A stretch of DNA of 64,000 nt from Lodderomyces elongisporus (lineage: Eukaryota > Ascomycota > Pichiomycetes > Serinales > Debaryomycetaceae). The stretch is from contig NC_083676.1 of NCBI RefSeq assembly GCF_030384665.1, positions 930,001 through 994,000 of the forward strand, read 5' to 3'. The position numbers were made by a program, and so were the translations under genes. Below the pieces are notes generated by a model. That model did not search any database, was not told the origin of the DNA, and saw only the letters and a program-made list of their open reading frames with translations. The first letter of the stretch is position 1; each line of letters starts with the position of its first letter. This document shows, piece by piece, positions 52,730 through 62,684 of this stretch.

Positions 52730-53857
52730 ATGCTCACCTTGTCTAAATGGACAGGTGTCTCCTTTATCAAAAACAGATTGGGAAGATCAAACAGTTTAAA
52801 CGATGGGCAGACTAGACCCACCAGTACCACACCAATACCACCAATACCACAACCACAACCACAACCATCCATGATAATCAACTCTCTGCAAAATAAAACA
52901 CACAATAACAGGACAAAGACACGATCTAGTACTAGTAATAACAATGGTACGAGTAATAGCACTACCACAATTGTAAATACATCGACACTTGGTAAAGCAC
53001 CACCTATAGTCAAGTCCAACTCAACTACAGCGTTGCTCAAAAGAAGAAAAAACACATTTCGTCAATCACACCATTCACACCGTCGCGATACTGATCCCGC
53101 ATCGATTTTATTATCATCATCATCACCACCACCATCACCATCCTCACAAACTCCTGCTCATTCCCTTTCTTCTTCTTCCTCAAAAGGGAGGAAACTATCA
53201 CTCAAAAAGAAGGGTAAACACACCAGCAATAGACTCAGCATCAACAGAGCACAAATACTACAATCGGTTCCAACTCAAGACCAGTTACGGAAAGGCGCTC
53301 GTCCGTCAATGGAAATACCATCGTCTTTATTTCTCAATGCATCTACAGAATTAACTTCTCCACCAAAATCACCCAAATCTTTTTCACCTGCATCTGTACA
53401 CTCTACCGAGTATTTTGCAGAAATAGAAGATAAACTCAACTCACAGTTTAACAATTACACAATTAGCACATCATTACCGTCCAGTTTTGAGAAACCCAGG
53501 CATGCGTCTATCCTCAGTCCCACAGACTATTTGACCATAGATATCAACAAAGACCAAGAATCTGTGTATAACTTTGAAGGAATCAATGAAGACGACGATG
53601 TTAATGAAGAAGAAGAAGAAGAAGAAGAAGAAGAAGAGGAGGAAAAGGAGAGAAATTCAGGCGATCTTGGAGGTTGTCCAATGTTACCCTTGTTCAGTGC
53701 CACACGAAATGTTGAGTTGTCTACAAGCTCACTTGGGCTCAAACAAGATAGGTACGTTGAAGAAGGCTCTAAAGTAGAATTTGAGACCAAAAGGAAAGGC
53801 AGTGGTAAAGTAGATGGGGAGCTTGCACCAAAGAAACGATCAGTTAGGTTTGCTTAA
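52730..53857 (+). CDS. Orphan basic/acidic low-complexity protein, member B of the local paralogous pair
   Basis: 375 residues from the ATG at 52730; the frame runs on upstream to a TTG at 52640 but without an ATG. No known family recognised. The N-terminus is MLTLSKWTGVSFIKNRLGR, matching the N-terminus of the gene at 48727 (shared pattern SKWTxxSxIKxR). Further shared motifs are INRAQ at 171-175 and PSMEIPSSLFL from about 192. Between them are Pro/Gln, Asn/Thr and Ser/Pro-rich stretches. A 13-residue Glu run lies at about 293-305. There is no membrane segment; the protein ends KKRSVRFA, which fits the PP1-docking RVxF pattern. Many SP/TP sites suggest phosphorylation. Confidence 0.68.
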   Translation: MLTLSKWTGVSFIKNRLGRSNSLNDGQTRPTSTTPIPPIPQPQPQPSMIINSLQNKTHNNRTKTRSSTSNNNGTSNSTTTIVNTSTLGKAPPIVKSNSTTALLKRRKNTFRQSHHSHRRDTDPASILLSSSSPPPSPSSQTPAHSLSSSSSKGRKLSLKKKGKHTSNRLSINRAQILQSVPTQDQLRKGARPSMEIPSSLFLNASTELTSPPKSPKSFSPASVHSTEYFAEIEDKLNSQFNNYTISTSLPSSFEKPRHASILSPTDYLTIDINKDQESVYNFEGINEDDDVNEEEEEEEEEEEEEKERNSGDLGGCPMLPLFSATRNVELSTSSLGLKQDRYVEEGSKVEFETKRKGSGKVDGELAPKKRSVRFA

Positions 53858-56210
53858 CGATTGTTATAATCTTCCATTTTTTGTGCTTGGAATATTTTTT
53901 TTTTTTTTGCCTTCCTGACTACTTTATTCTTTTATTAATCCATAAGCTGCTTTCAATGATAGATGACATACAATGACGATAATATATGACGTTTAATGAT
54001 ACGATTTTCACGATTAATTCCAAATTTTTTTTTTTTTAATCTTTTTTTTTTATTTTTCTTTCAGTTCAAATATACGTAAATAGTTTTAGTATAGAGTTCA
54101 TGTGTTTCTATATTTAAAAAAAAAAAAGAAAACTGTTATAATAATAGTCATAATTTATTAATGATTCTTCTTGCCTTGGATATGCAAATTGTATATAAAC
54201 ACTCAATAAATATTACAAAACAATTGAAAGAAAGAAAGAAAGAAAGAAAAATCACAAGATGCAATAGTAGCTCTAGTTTCGTTTTCTCTCATCCCCCTTC
54301 CTCTCTTTCTCTTTCTCTCTCTCTTCCTTTTTTCTTTTCTTTTCTTACATAGAAACATATACAGTTCGTTGAAAGGGCAAAATGTTCTTTTTCGGGATAG
54401 CTTATTTCAACCTATGTGGGAAAACTGGTTTAAACGGCAATGAGTTTTTCAAATAGTGACTAATTTAGTGTGAGAGAGATATATATAGAGTATGTATATA
54501 TATGGTTGTGGTAAGTGGATGAGGGCAAACGAGCAGTAAAAGAACCGTGACCAGCACAGTAGAAGCGGACCAAAGAGCTAAACCACATCAACATTTACAA
54601 TTTCTAGGTTTGAGTTTAAAAGTATTAGTTGTTTCTCGGAGCCGTTGCCTGCAATTCTTTTTCCGAACATTCTCACCTCCGTCGGCTTTCGTATCCCACA
54701 CATCGCTACTCCTCCTTCTTTATTTTATGTGTGTGGTTCTTTTATTTTTTCTGGTTCTTTTGTTCTTTAATATTATTTCCATAGAGGTAAAGCTATAGAT
54801 CACGTGCGTTATCATATATGCTTGTAAGAACAAGAACCAAAAATTAATATAATAAATAAAATCGAAATTGAAAGTAAGAATTTATAGAAGGAAATAAGAA
54901 ATGAAAGAAATAAAATTATCTAGCGAAGCTGATATGTAAAACACAAGTAGTAGATCTCCATACTTGGGATCTTAAGTTGCCCTTCTACCGAAAACCTTTT
55001 CTAGGTGCTTTGTAATGTTGACTATTTTGCTGAAAAAAAAGAAACCCCCATTTTCTATGACACACACACACACACTCTCTCTTTTTATTATTATTGATTA
55101 TCTGTTTTTACCGACATTACAGCAAGATAAAGGTCTATCGTTTGAAAGACTAGTGTGTGTCTGTGTCTGTGTGTGTCCGTGTGATATCCATAAGAGCCGA
55201 ACAATGTCTAGTGTTAATTTCAATATATATATCTTGTTTACAATTTTTTAAGTACCAGATGTAACCACAATACACATTTTTTACTACTGGACATACTTTG
55301 CATCCCTTACATACATACTTCTGTCTCTGCTTCTACTACTAATAGCTCGTTACTGTCCGTCTTTCAAATGAAGATCCGTTTCTCTCTTTCTAAGTTTTGT
55401 TTTCAATTTACAATTTTTCTTCTCTTTTTTTGGCATTTTCCCACCTCCCGTCCCACAGATCAATGACCTTGCGTTATGAGCCCATACCCTGCAGACTGTC
55501 AAACAAACAATCTATCTTGAGCGTTTTTTCTTTTGTATATATATATATATATATATATAAATATTTATGAGTATATACTTTTCCTTTCCTTCTTCCTCTA
55601 TTGTGTTTTAGTACATGATGAATTATTTGTCTTCTACAACGTTCTTTTTTTTTCATTTTTTTTTTTTACAGGCACGAACTCTCTTTGTAGCATGTGATTG
55701 TATTACCAATAGATGCTTGTGCTTTAGGAGCGCTCGGCATTAATTTACGAGATTAGTATGAGCTATTTTATTTTGTCATATGTGTATTAATCGTTTGCTT
55801 TTGACCATTTTTACTAGTTGAAAGAGTTGGATGGTTATGGTTGCGAAACATATTCGATACCTTTCCCTACTGACCTTTTCCTCCCCCTTTGTCCCCTCGG
55901 CATTTATTATTATTCTTATCTTTTTTTTTGTTGTTGCAATTTTGCTTCTTGCTATTTAATACACATTGAATCTGCCCTTTATTCCTTGGCAAAGGGCTTC
56001 GTAAGTTACTCCCCTGATACACCATGTGAATATACATTTGTATACTATACCCCCATACCAAAGCTATAGCAACAACAACAACAGTAGAAGAAGAAGAAGA
56101 AGATCAAGTCTCCTCCATTTGACTTTTTTTCTTTCGTTTTTTTTATTTTTTGCTTCTTGTCCAACCCGACTCATTAGACTCCACATTTAGTGTGTTCCAA
56201 GTTTCAAACA
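53858..56210. other. Long intergenic region
   Basis: 2.35 kb, no credible gene. Poly-T and poly-A tracts, (GAAA)n at about 54226-54248, GATCACGTGCG at about 54798-54808, (CA)n at 55061-55074, (GT)n near 55153-55180, (TA)n at 55537-55560 and AGA/AAG repeats at 56085-56103. Presumably the promoter of the gene at 56211. Confidence 0.6.
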
Positions 56211-56834
56211 ATGATTATAGTGAAGCAATCAAAATCTTTATTGAACAAGGTGACCCCCGATATCCTCACGGGCCAAAGATCACCTTCGCCATCTCCATCT
56301 TCACTTGAGCCGCCTTCTCCAAAATCAAATAATGTTTCAAGGAGATCTACAGTGTCTCACCATAATCACCACACGGGAAGTGTAAATGGTGCCCACTCGC
56401 CACCAAATAGTCCCAGCACACACAAGGGCATTAACTATGCTGGTGGTGGTAGTGGTGGTACCTATTTTGCTGATCACGATATAAGTCCTGTAAGCTCACT
56501 TGATCCCGATGCAGATCTAGAAAATACCGATAATGTAAAGCATTTGAAAGATACATTGAGGCGCGGGAGGTCTAGCAAACACCACGGACATAATAACGGG
56601 CATTCTCATGCCCATGGTCATAATCGACAGCACCGAGGAAATCACAAGGAAGACAGGGACGACGCACAACGGGAAGAGAAAGAGGCTGGTGCTACATCAT
56701 CAACAACAACAACAACGGGTGCAGTATCTCGTGAAAAGAGGACTGGTTCCAATACACTATATGAAATCAGTCCGTTTGAGTGGATTTTGATTTGTATTAT
56801 TATACTATTGTTAATCATAGTTTACAAGCTATAG
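56211..56834 (+). CDS. Orphan tail-anchored protein, 207 residues
   Basis: ATG at 56211 (the frame extends seven codons upstream to a GTG). The N-terminus MIIVKQSKSLLNKVTPDILTG is non-repetitive and may be the conserved part; a Ser/Pro-rich region with several SP sites, a Gly-rich patch, a His/Gly/Asn-rich stretch and a charged linker follow. The last 20 residues (FEWILICIIILLLIIVYKL) are a single membrane helix at the extreme C-terminus, so a tail-anchored topology is likely, facing the cytosol. No homology recognised. Confidence 0.6.
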   Translation: MIIVKQSKSLLNKVTPDILTGQRSPSPSPSSLEPPSPKSNNVSRRSTVSHHNHHTGSVNGAHSPPNSPSTHKGINYAGGGSGGTYFADHDISPVSSLDPDADLENTDNVKHLKDTLRRGRSSKHHGHNNGHSHAHGHNRQHRGNHKEDRDDAQREEKEAGATSSTTTTTGAVSREKRTGSNTLYEISPFEWILICIIILLLIIVYKL

Positions 56835-58081
56835 TAACAAAAAGGGGCAAATTGAGCCAACTTTTCTGACCCAACACCCTATCCAAACCTCCAACCCCTT
56901 GCTCGTTTACACATACACATACAAATACATACGTAGACAAATAAGAACCTTTGTACAGAATTATTTATATATATAGTCACGAGACTCCTTTCAACTCAAA
57001 CAATAGTGAGATGACGAGTAATGTAGTTATCCTTTTTCCTTTTTTTTTTTTTTTTGTCCTCCTCATTTTTTGGTTCCGATTTCAAAACCGCGTTTCATAT
57101 TTGTACGTGATTTGTGATTTTGCGCGACATAGCTTGGATTTACGTTTTGTTTGTTTGTTTGTTCTTCCTTTCTTCCTTTCTTTTTAGAAAACTATGCAAT
57201 AATTATATATCTGATAATTTACGCACTCTAGTTGCAAGAACAAGAACATATAAAGAGATGTGTTTGCAGATATAAAGAACAGGATTTATCCTTAAATATC
57301 AAACACAGCAAGTGATTTAACGCCTAGAGAAAGGAAAAGGTAAGTGCCAAAGTGCACATAAAGACCATTTGATGTTCCACTACAACTTTTTTTCTTCTTC
57401 TTTCATCTTCTTTCCTTATGTATCTTTTTTTTTTTCAAAGCCAAGAAAGGGATACACTTCGGTGTATTGTATAAAAAAAAAAAAACCAAAAAAAAAAAAA
57501 AAATTTAAAAAAGCCACACAAGGTCGTGCATAAATGGCAAAAATGCGTTTTGCTCTCTGTTTATTAATAGTGCTAGCAACTTAACAATACCAATACCAAC
57601 AACAATAATCAGCACTCGCTTTTTTTTTTTTTTTTTTTTCTAATTCCCAAATTTCGAAACAATCCTCAATTTTATAGAAGAGACAAAAACCTTGGTAACA
57701 TTGAGCGAGTTTGAATCTGTCTCTTTTATTTTTATTTTATTTTTATTTTTTTTGTGAAAAGCAAAAGCAAGAGAGTGAGAGTGAGAACAAGAAAAAAAAG
57801 CACCACCAGTTCCACAACTACCACTTTCTAACACCAATATATATATATCTCATCTATATATACATTATTTATTTTCACCCATCTTTATTGATACTTTGTT
57901 ACACACAACCATAGCAAATACATAGCATCAACCAACCTACAAGCTATAGCATTTCCATCTAAAGAAGAAGAAGAAGAAGAAGAAGAATAATAGACAAGGT
58001 GAAAACATACAAACACACAAACATTTAAAAATATAAATCAGCAGAACAATCTGAATACACTCGCTCATTGACACAGCCACG
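56835..58081. promoter_or_regulatory. KRE9 promoter region
   Basis: Non-coding: T-rich (57038-57056), TTTG repeats near 57146-57164, poly-A at 57472-57503, T23 near 57620, AGAG tracts at 57766-57785, and AAGAAGAAG at 57963-57987 shortly before KRE9. No gene seen. Confidence 0.6.
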
Positions 58082-58888
58082 ATGCAAAGTATATTTCGTC
58101 TAGCTTTTCTATTCACATTTCTTACCCGAGTTTTAGCAGACGTTGAGATCACCTCACCAGAGTCTGGCGATTCATTTGCTGCTTCGGGAGGCACTGCTGC
58201 TGTCAAGCTTGAATGGAAAGACTCTGACGACTCAGACTCTGATTTATCCTTGGACAATGTCAAGACATATACCATCTCACTTTGTACAGGCTCAAACTCA
58301 GCCATTCAATGTCTCGATCCATCTATTGACCAAGAGAAGTTGAGTTCTAAATCACAAACTATCAATATTGATTCGACAGATGTGCCTAACGGGTACTATT
58401 ACTTTCAAATCTATACTGTGTTCACCAATGGTGCAGACACAATCCATTACTCCCCCAGATTCAAGTTGACTGGTATGAGTGGTGCCACTGGTACTTTCAC
58501 CGTCACAGCAACCGGTGATCCACCAGCAGGCGCAACTGAAAACTATGATGTTGCAACAAACACAGACTTTAGCAAGAGTTTCACTGTGCCATACACTTTG
58601 CAAACTGGTAAAACTAGATTTGCACCAATGCAAATGCAACCTGGCTCTACAGTAACCGCAACAACATGGACAAGAAGATTTCCAACAAGTGCAGTGACTT
58701 ACTACACTACAAAGTCCAAGAGCCCCGTCGTGATGTCTACAATCACACCAGGCTGGAGTTATACAATGAGTTCAGATGTCAATTGGGCAAGTGTGGCCCC
58801 CTACCCTACTTACTGGTACCCAGCTAGTCAGAGAGTAAGTACCGCTAGTATCACAGCAACTAAGAAGAAGAGAAGATGGTTAGATTAA
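58082..58888 (+). CDS. KRE9: Kre9/Knh1 family secreted protein for beta-1,6-glucan assembly
   Basis: 268 residues; signal peptide at the N-terminus (MQSIFRLAFLFTFLTRVLA, cleavage probably before Asp-Val-Glu). The mature protein begins VEITSPESGDSF and follows the Kre9/Knh1 pattern: VKLEWKDSDDSDSD, YTISLCTGSNSAIQC, NGYYYFQIYTVFTNGADTIHYSPRF and LTGMSGATG. After a Ser/Thr-rich part it has QTGKTRFAPMQMQPG and the conserved basic end KKKRRWLD. Kre9 is needed for cell-wall beta-1,6-glucan. Length is close to yeast Kre9 (276). A KRE6/SKN1-type gene for the same polymer starts 3.8 kb downstream on the same strand. Confidence 0.93.
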   Translation: MQSIFRLAFLFTFLTRVLADVEITSPESGDSFAASGGTAAVKLEWKDSDDSDSDLSLDNVKTYTISLCTGSNSAIQCLDPSIDQEKLSSKSQTINIDSTDVPNGYYYFQIYTVFTNGADTIHYSPRFKLTGMSGATGTFTVTATGDPPAGATENYDVATNTDFSKSFTVPYTLQTGKTRFAPMQMQPGSTVTATTWTRRFPTSAVTYYTTKSKSPVVMSTITPGWSYTMSSDVNWASVAPYPTYWYPASQRVSTASITATKKKRRWLD

Positions 58889-59476
58889 GGGAAACTATTG
58901 TCTATAACCTTACTTTATTTTGTTTTGTCTTGTCTTGTCTTATTTATCTTTTTTTTTTCTTTCTTTTCTCTCTCTGACTACTTTGTCATTTTGTCCTCTT
59001 TGTCATTTCGTCATTTTGGTTGGTTGAAAGGTTAGCTCAATGTTTGTGTAAATTTTATAGAAAAGACAAGCAAGTATTTGAGTCTACTAGATCTCTTTGA
59101 AAGCTATTATTGGTTTTCGTTATCACTGTTCTATCTTCCTTTCCCTTTCCCTTTCCCTTTCCCTTTTCCCTTCCTCCTTTTTTTAGACTCGAAGGATTCT
59201 TATTTCAATTTTGATTTTAATTTTAATTTTTTTTTTTTGGTGTGTGTGTTGGTGAGGGAGGGGAATGGGGTAGAGTGGAAAGGAGGATTAGGTGGAGTGA
59301 TAGAAATTCACCAGAAAAAAAAAACAGAATGAAAAAAAAAATAAAATAAAGATCAACCTCATTTGCAACAAATCTTGCAAAACACATATTGGGTGTAAAA
59401 AGCGGTACAAGATTATTTTGTTGATATTAGCAGTTACCTCAAAGTTGTTGTTGTTTATTTCTTTCTTTCGTCGACT
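58889..59476. other. Intergenic spacer
   Basis: TCTTG repeats at 58926-58941, CTTTCC repeats at 59139-59165, T and A runs. Promoter of the gene at 59477; nothing else seen. Confidence 0.6.
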
Positions 59477-59917
59477 ATGTGCATGAACTATCCTAAAAGT
59501 AAACCAATAACTGATTTACTGGTCAATTCAAATGAAACTAACATTGTCGATATGGGCTGTGCTACTTTTAAGCAGCTGATTGATGGGCACTTGGTGAGTG
59601 CCATCCGCGACGAAACAAATCACTTTGTGAATGATATGGATCACCAGGAAATTACGAACGGCAATGGCATAACAGGTACCAACAGCAGCTTTGCGGTGGA
59701 TTTGGAGAAACAGGCATTGAAGGTTAAGGAAACAGTAGAGAGTGGAGAATGTGGAGATAATAATAATATTAATAATAATAACAATAATAATAAGAATAAT
59801 AGTAATATAGTCTATAAGATAAAAAGAGACAAAAACAATAAATCGAGATCCAAGATACCTGATCTTATATTAGTTGCTTTTTTCATCATGTTCTTTTACG
59901 TTAGTAGTTCCAAGTGA
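59477..59917 (+). CDS. Orphan small protein with C-terminal membrane segment, 146 residues
   Basis: ATG at 59477 (a second ATG two codons later). The first ~85 residues are non-repetitive (KPITDLLVNSNETNIVDMG, FKQLIDGHLVSAIRDE), with mixed charge and likely helices. They are followed by a poly-Asn stretch (about 96-112), a Lys/Arg-rich linker, and a C-terminal hydrophobic segment PDLILVAFFIMFFYV with six or so residues after it. Layout again fits a tail-anchored protein. No family recognised. Confidence 0.55.
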   Translation: MCMNYPKSKPITDLLVNSNETNIVDMGCATFKQLIDGHLVSAIRDETNHFVNDMDHQEITNGNGITGTNSSFAVDLEKQALKVKETVESGECGDNNNINNNNNNNKNNSNIVYKIKRDKNNKSRSKIPDLILVAFFIMFFYVSSSK

Positions 59918-61465
59918 GAAGTCTGTATTGCATTGGATGACGAATCAAGAAAAAAAAAATCTATAAATAAAAAGATGTTGCTGTTTCCGTTGTTTCAGCG
60001 CGTGTCAAGTGCCTCAAAATATCAGTTACTTTAGCACATATTGAATATTCATATATGTGTTGTGCAGTGTGAGTGACATTGATTGATTAGTTGTTAATGT
60101 TGTTGTTGAAGGAGGTTTTACAATTGTCGTTGTTAAAAACTTTTTTTTTTTTGGTTTCTTTGGATATATCAGTGTTGTTGATTTCGCAACAGACTGTTAT
60201 GTTTTGAAAACCAATACAACTCGGCTACTACGAGTTCATTGGTGCAGTGAATTTTTGTCAACATTAGTGAGTAAATACATATAAGAGAAGGAATATTTAG
60301 ACCATTGCGTACTAATTGGTTTATGAAAAAGACGCGTTTATTTTTTGAGGCTGTGTTTTCTTTCCCCTCATATTAAACGTTTTTATATGATAGTGGGATC
60401 TTGTGATGTTGAGCATTCGAGAAACGTAAAAAGCGAAAAGGAAACTGGAGCAGGAACAGAAGAACAACAACAATAAGATTTTTTTTTCAGGGGGTGAGAA
60501 TGAGAGAGCTGTGGCAAGTTATTGTTGGTTTCTGTACCCTTTACATCTGTATTGAGACTGTATATACAAATTAGCGAAATCCGATATTGTGTCTTCTGGA
60601 TAAAGCAAGTAAAGAGAGAAAAATAATAATAGAAATGTTTATAAATTGTTGAAAGAAAAGGGACAGAGCACATGCAACACACTGGAAATGACAGAGAGAA
60701 GGAAAATCTACAGTATTGGACTTTCCGCTTAATACCAATGGTAGTTCATCTATAAGATTAAGTAGAATGTTGAGAAAAAAATTGATGAATCTGTTAATTT
60801 GTTATGATAACACTTGAGCGACATGATAGGACAAAAAAATTTCACGGTGGTTTTGGATTATTGGGTTAGGTTACTTAATTTATTTGAGTTGAATTGAATT
60901 AAGTTGAGTAGTACATATAAGCAAAAAACAAGAACAATAGGGAAGAATAGAAAAAAAAAATTACTCAAACGGAGAGGGGCTGGGAGGAACAAGAAGAAGG
61001 ACGAATAGGAGATTTGTGTGCCGTTGTGAGTACTGGAGACTTCTTATTTGGTTGTCAGAGATAAGTAGTGTTCGGTATGCTTATGTCTGAACAGTAATAG
61101 TGATATTACTTAGTTTTGTGTGTGAACTAAAGATATAACATTAGAAAGTTATTATACTGAGAGTTAGTTGATCTAAAGCTATCTACTCTAAAGTTGTCCT
61201 CTAGAAGTATATATCGAGGAGGTCTATCTAACGGGGATCTTGGTGGCTATTTAAGCTCTTCTCAACAACCTCAGAAGACGTAGCACAATGTCTATCTCGG
61301 GAAAGTACCGGCTCTCTAATTGGCGAGCGTATCTGCAGTTCGCTAGTCAGATGCCCAGAGGCGGATAAACTCGGGATGACAAGATGGTACGGTCCTTCAG
61401 GTGTTCTACAAGAGGTTAGTAAGGGAGCTACCTATTGGTTGGTAGCGAGCTTAATCACCTCGTAG
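59918..61465. other. Intergenic region whose last ~260 bp is unusually GC-balanced
   Basis: 59918-61060 is the usual AT-rich, simple sequence. From about 61180 the composition changes: by hand count 114 of 240 bases in 61201-61440 are G or C, and there are no homopolymers. A TATATATC is at about 61209-61216 and an inverted repeat GAGCTACC / GGTAGCGAGC at about 61425-61450. No open frame of note in this part. Confidence 0.5.
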
Positions 61466-61836
61466 ATGCCCTGTATGTGACATTGGTATACATTTTATCC
61501 TATATCGGTTGAGGCAATGCTCTTGTAGATTATTAAGTTTTCAGGCAAGCAAACGGATGCTCCTAACCATTAGGTGTTGAAAACTTTGGTGGTGGTGTGT
61601 TAAGTGGTAAAATACTAGGTCGTGTGGGTGTGCGAGAATATACTCAGTTGGAGTTGGTTAGTGGACAATCTGCGAATATCATTCCAAAGGATTTACATAT
61701 GGCACAAGTCTTGATGGCTAGAGCGACAGATGAATATGAGGAAGCAAGAAAAAAAAGTTTCGAAGGCTTTCTGTTGTTTGGTCATTGGCTGATGCTAGGC
61801 TTTATCGTATATCTGTGTAGAGTACTTCTTAACTGA
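61466..61836 (+). CDS. Small spliced gene with 7-nt first exon; 89-residue membrane-ended protein
   Basis: The long frame at 61574-61836 has no ATG near its start and is preceded by an in-frame stop. An intron signal ends just there (CTCCTAAC ... CATTAG, acceptor AG at 61572-61573). A GTATGT donor at 61473 lies directly after ATGCCCT (61466-61472), which is itself preceded by an in-frame TAG. Splicing 61466-61472 to 61574-61836 (intron 101 nt) keeps the frame and gives MPCVENFGGGVLSGKILGR..., 89 residues. It has a charged helical centre (ATDEYEEARKKSFEG) and a C-terminal hydrophobic segment ending VYLCRVLLN. No homology recognised. An unspliced start at the internal ATG 61699 would give a 45-residue peptide. 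Confidence 0.5.
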
Positions 61837-62310
61837 TGGATTAAGAGAACAGTTTTGAGGCTTTTCTTGAATAACCAAGTATTGACAAGTTTTTTATTGA
61901 CAAGATTTATTTAGATATAGATTTAGATATGTATATGTTTGTGTATAATTGTGTGTAATTGTGTGTAAAGACTATCTTTCATGTCAGAATGTGTAATCCA
62001 CATTCTACTCTTCTTATTCTGCCTATTGTTCTAGTGCCTGGTAGTACATTTGTTCCTACATATATGACTGTATATAGCCTTTACAGCCCCCATTTCCCCC
62101 AATTACCTCTGTCACACACACACTCTCTCTCTCTCCCTCTCTCTTTTCCCTCGCCCTTTTTCTACTCCTCCCCCTACTCCTCATATTTTCTCTTCTCTCT
62201 CTCCAAACCATTTATTAACAATTTCTTTTGTACCACGGTGCATATGGCTAAATACATATATTTTAGCAACCAAATAAGATCCCAATACTTTAAAATCTGC
62301 AACTAATGTT

Positions 62311-62398
<88 letters not shown>

Positions 62399-62684
62399 CC
62401 TTTTTCTGTTTTTTCTTCTTCCTCTTCTTCTTTCTTTCTCTTCTTCTTTCTTTCTTTCTTTCTTTAAATCAGCTATACAGTCAGACGTTTATCATTTGTT
62501 CTTTTTTTTTCACACCATATAATCAACTTATGATTCTTCTGCTGACCAGCACAAGCTTACCCATTACTATTTTTACCTATTAACCCCCCGCTTTAATCCC
62601 TCGTCGACATATATATATATATATATATATATATTAGTATATTAGTATATTTAAATATCTAAATATCTAAATATTTTCAAAACA
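61837..62684. promoter_or_regulatory. Promoter/leader of the KRE6-like gene with long CAA repeat
   Basis: Contains (CT)n-rich tracts at 62110-62210, the (CAA)29 repeat at 62312-62398 (annotated separately), T/C-rich tracts at 62400-62465, and (TA)n at about 62609-62634 just before the ATG at 62685. Confidence 0.6.
62306..62398 (+). repeat. (CAA)29 trinucleotide repeat headed by ATG TTA
   Basis: 29 uninterrupted CAA triplets at 62312-62398. An ATG at 62306 is in frame with them, so if transcribed it is an upstream frame of Met-Leu-Gln29 followed by a Ser/Phe-rich tail that stops near 62522, before the KRE6-like ATG. Confidence 0.92.

Noticed and set aside
61440..61447. TGGTAGCG as a retrotransposon primer-binding site
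   Set aside because: The match stops after 8 nt, the preceding bases are not an LTR end (no CA), and no gag/pol frame or second LTR is present.
62311..62398. CRISPR-like or transposon-related repeat
   Set aside because: It is a simple uninterrupted trinucleotide run with no spacers or flanking inverted repeats.
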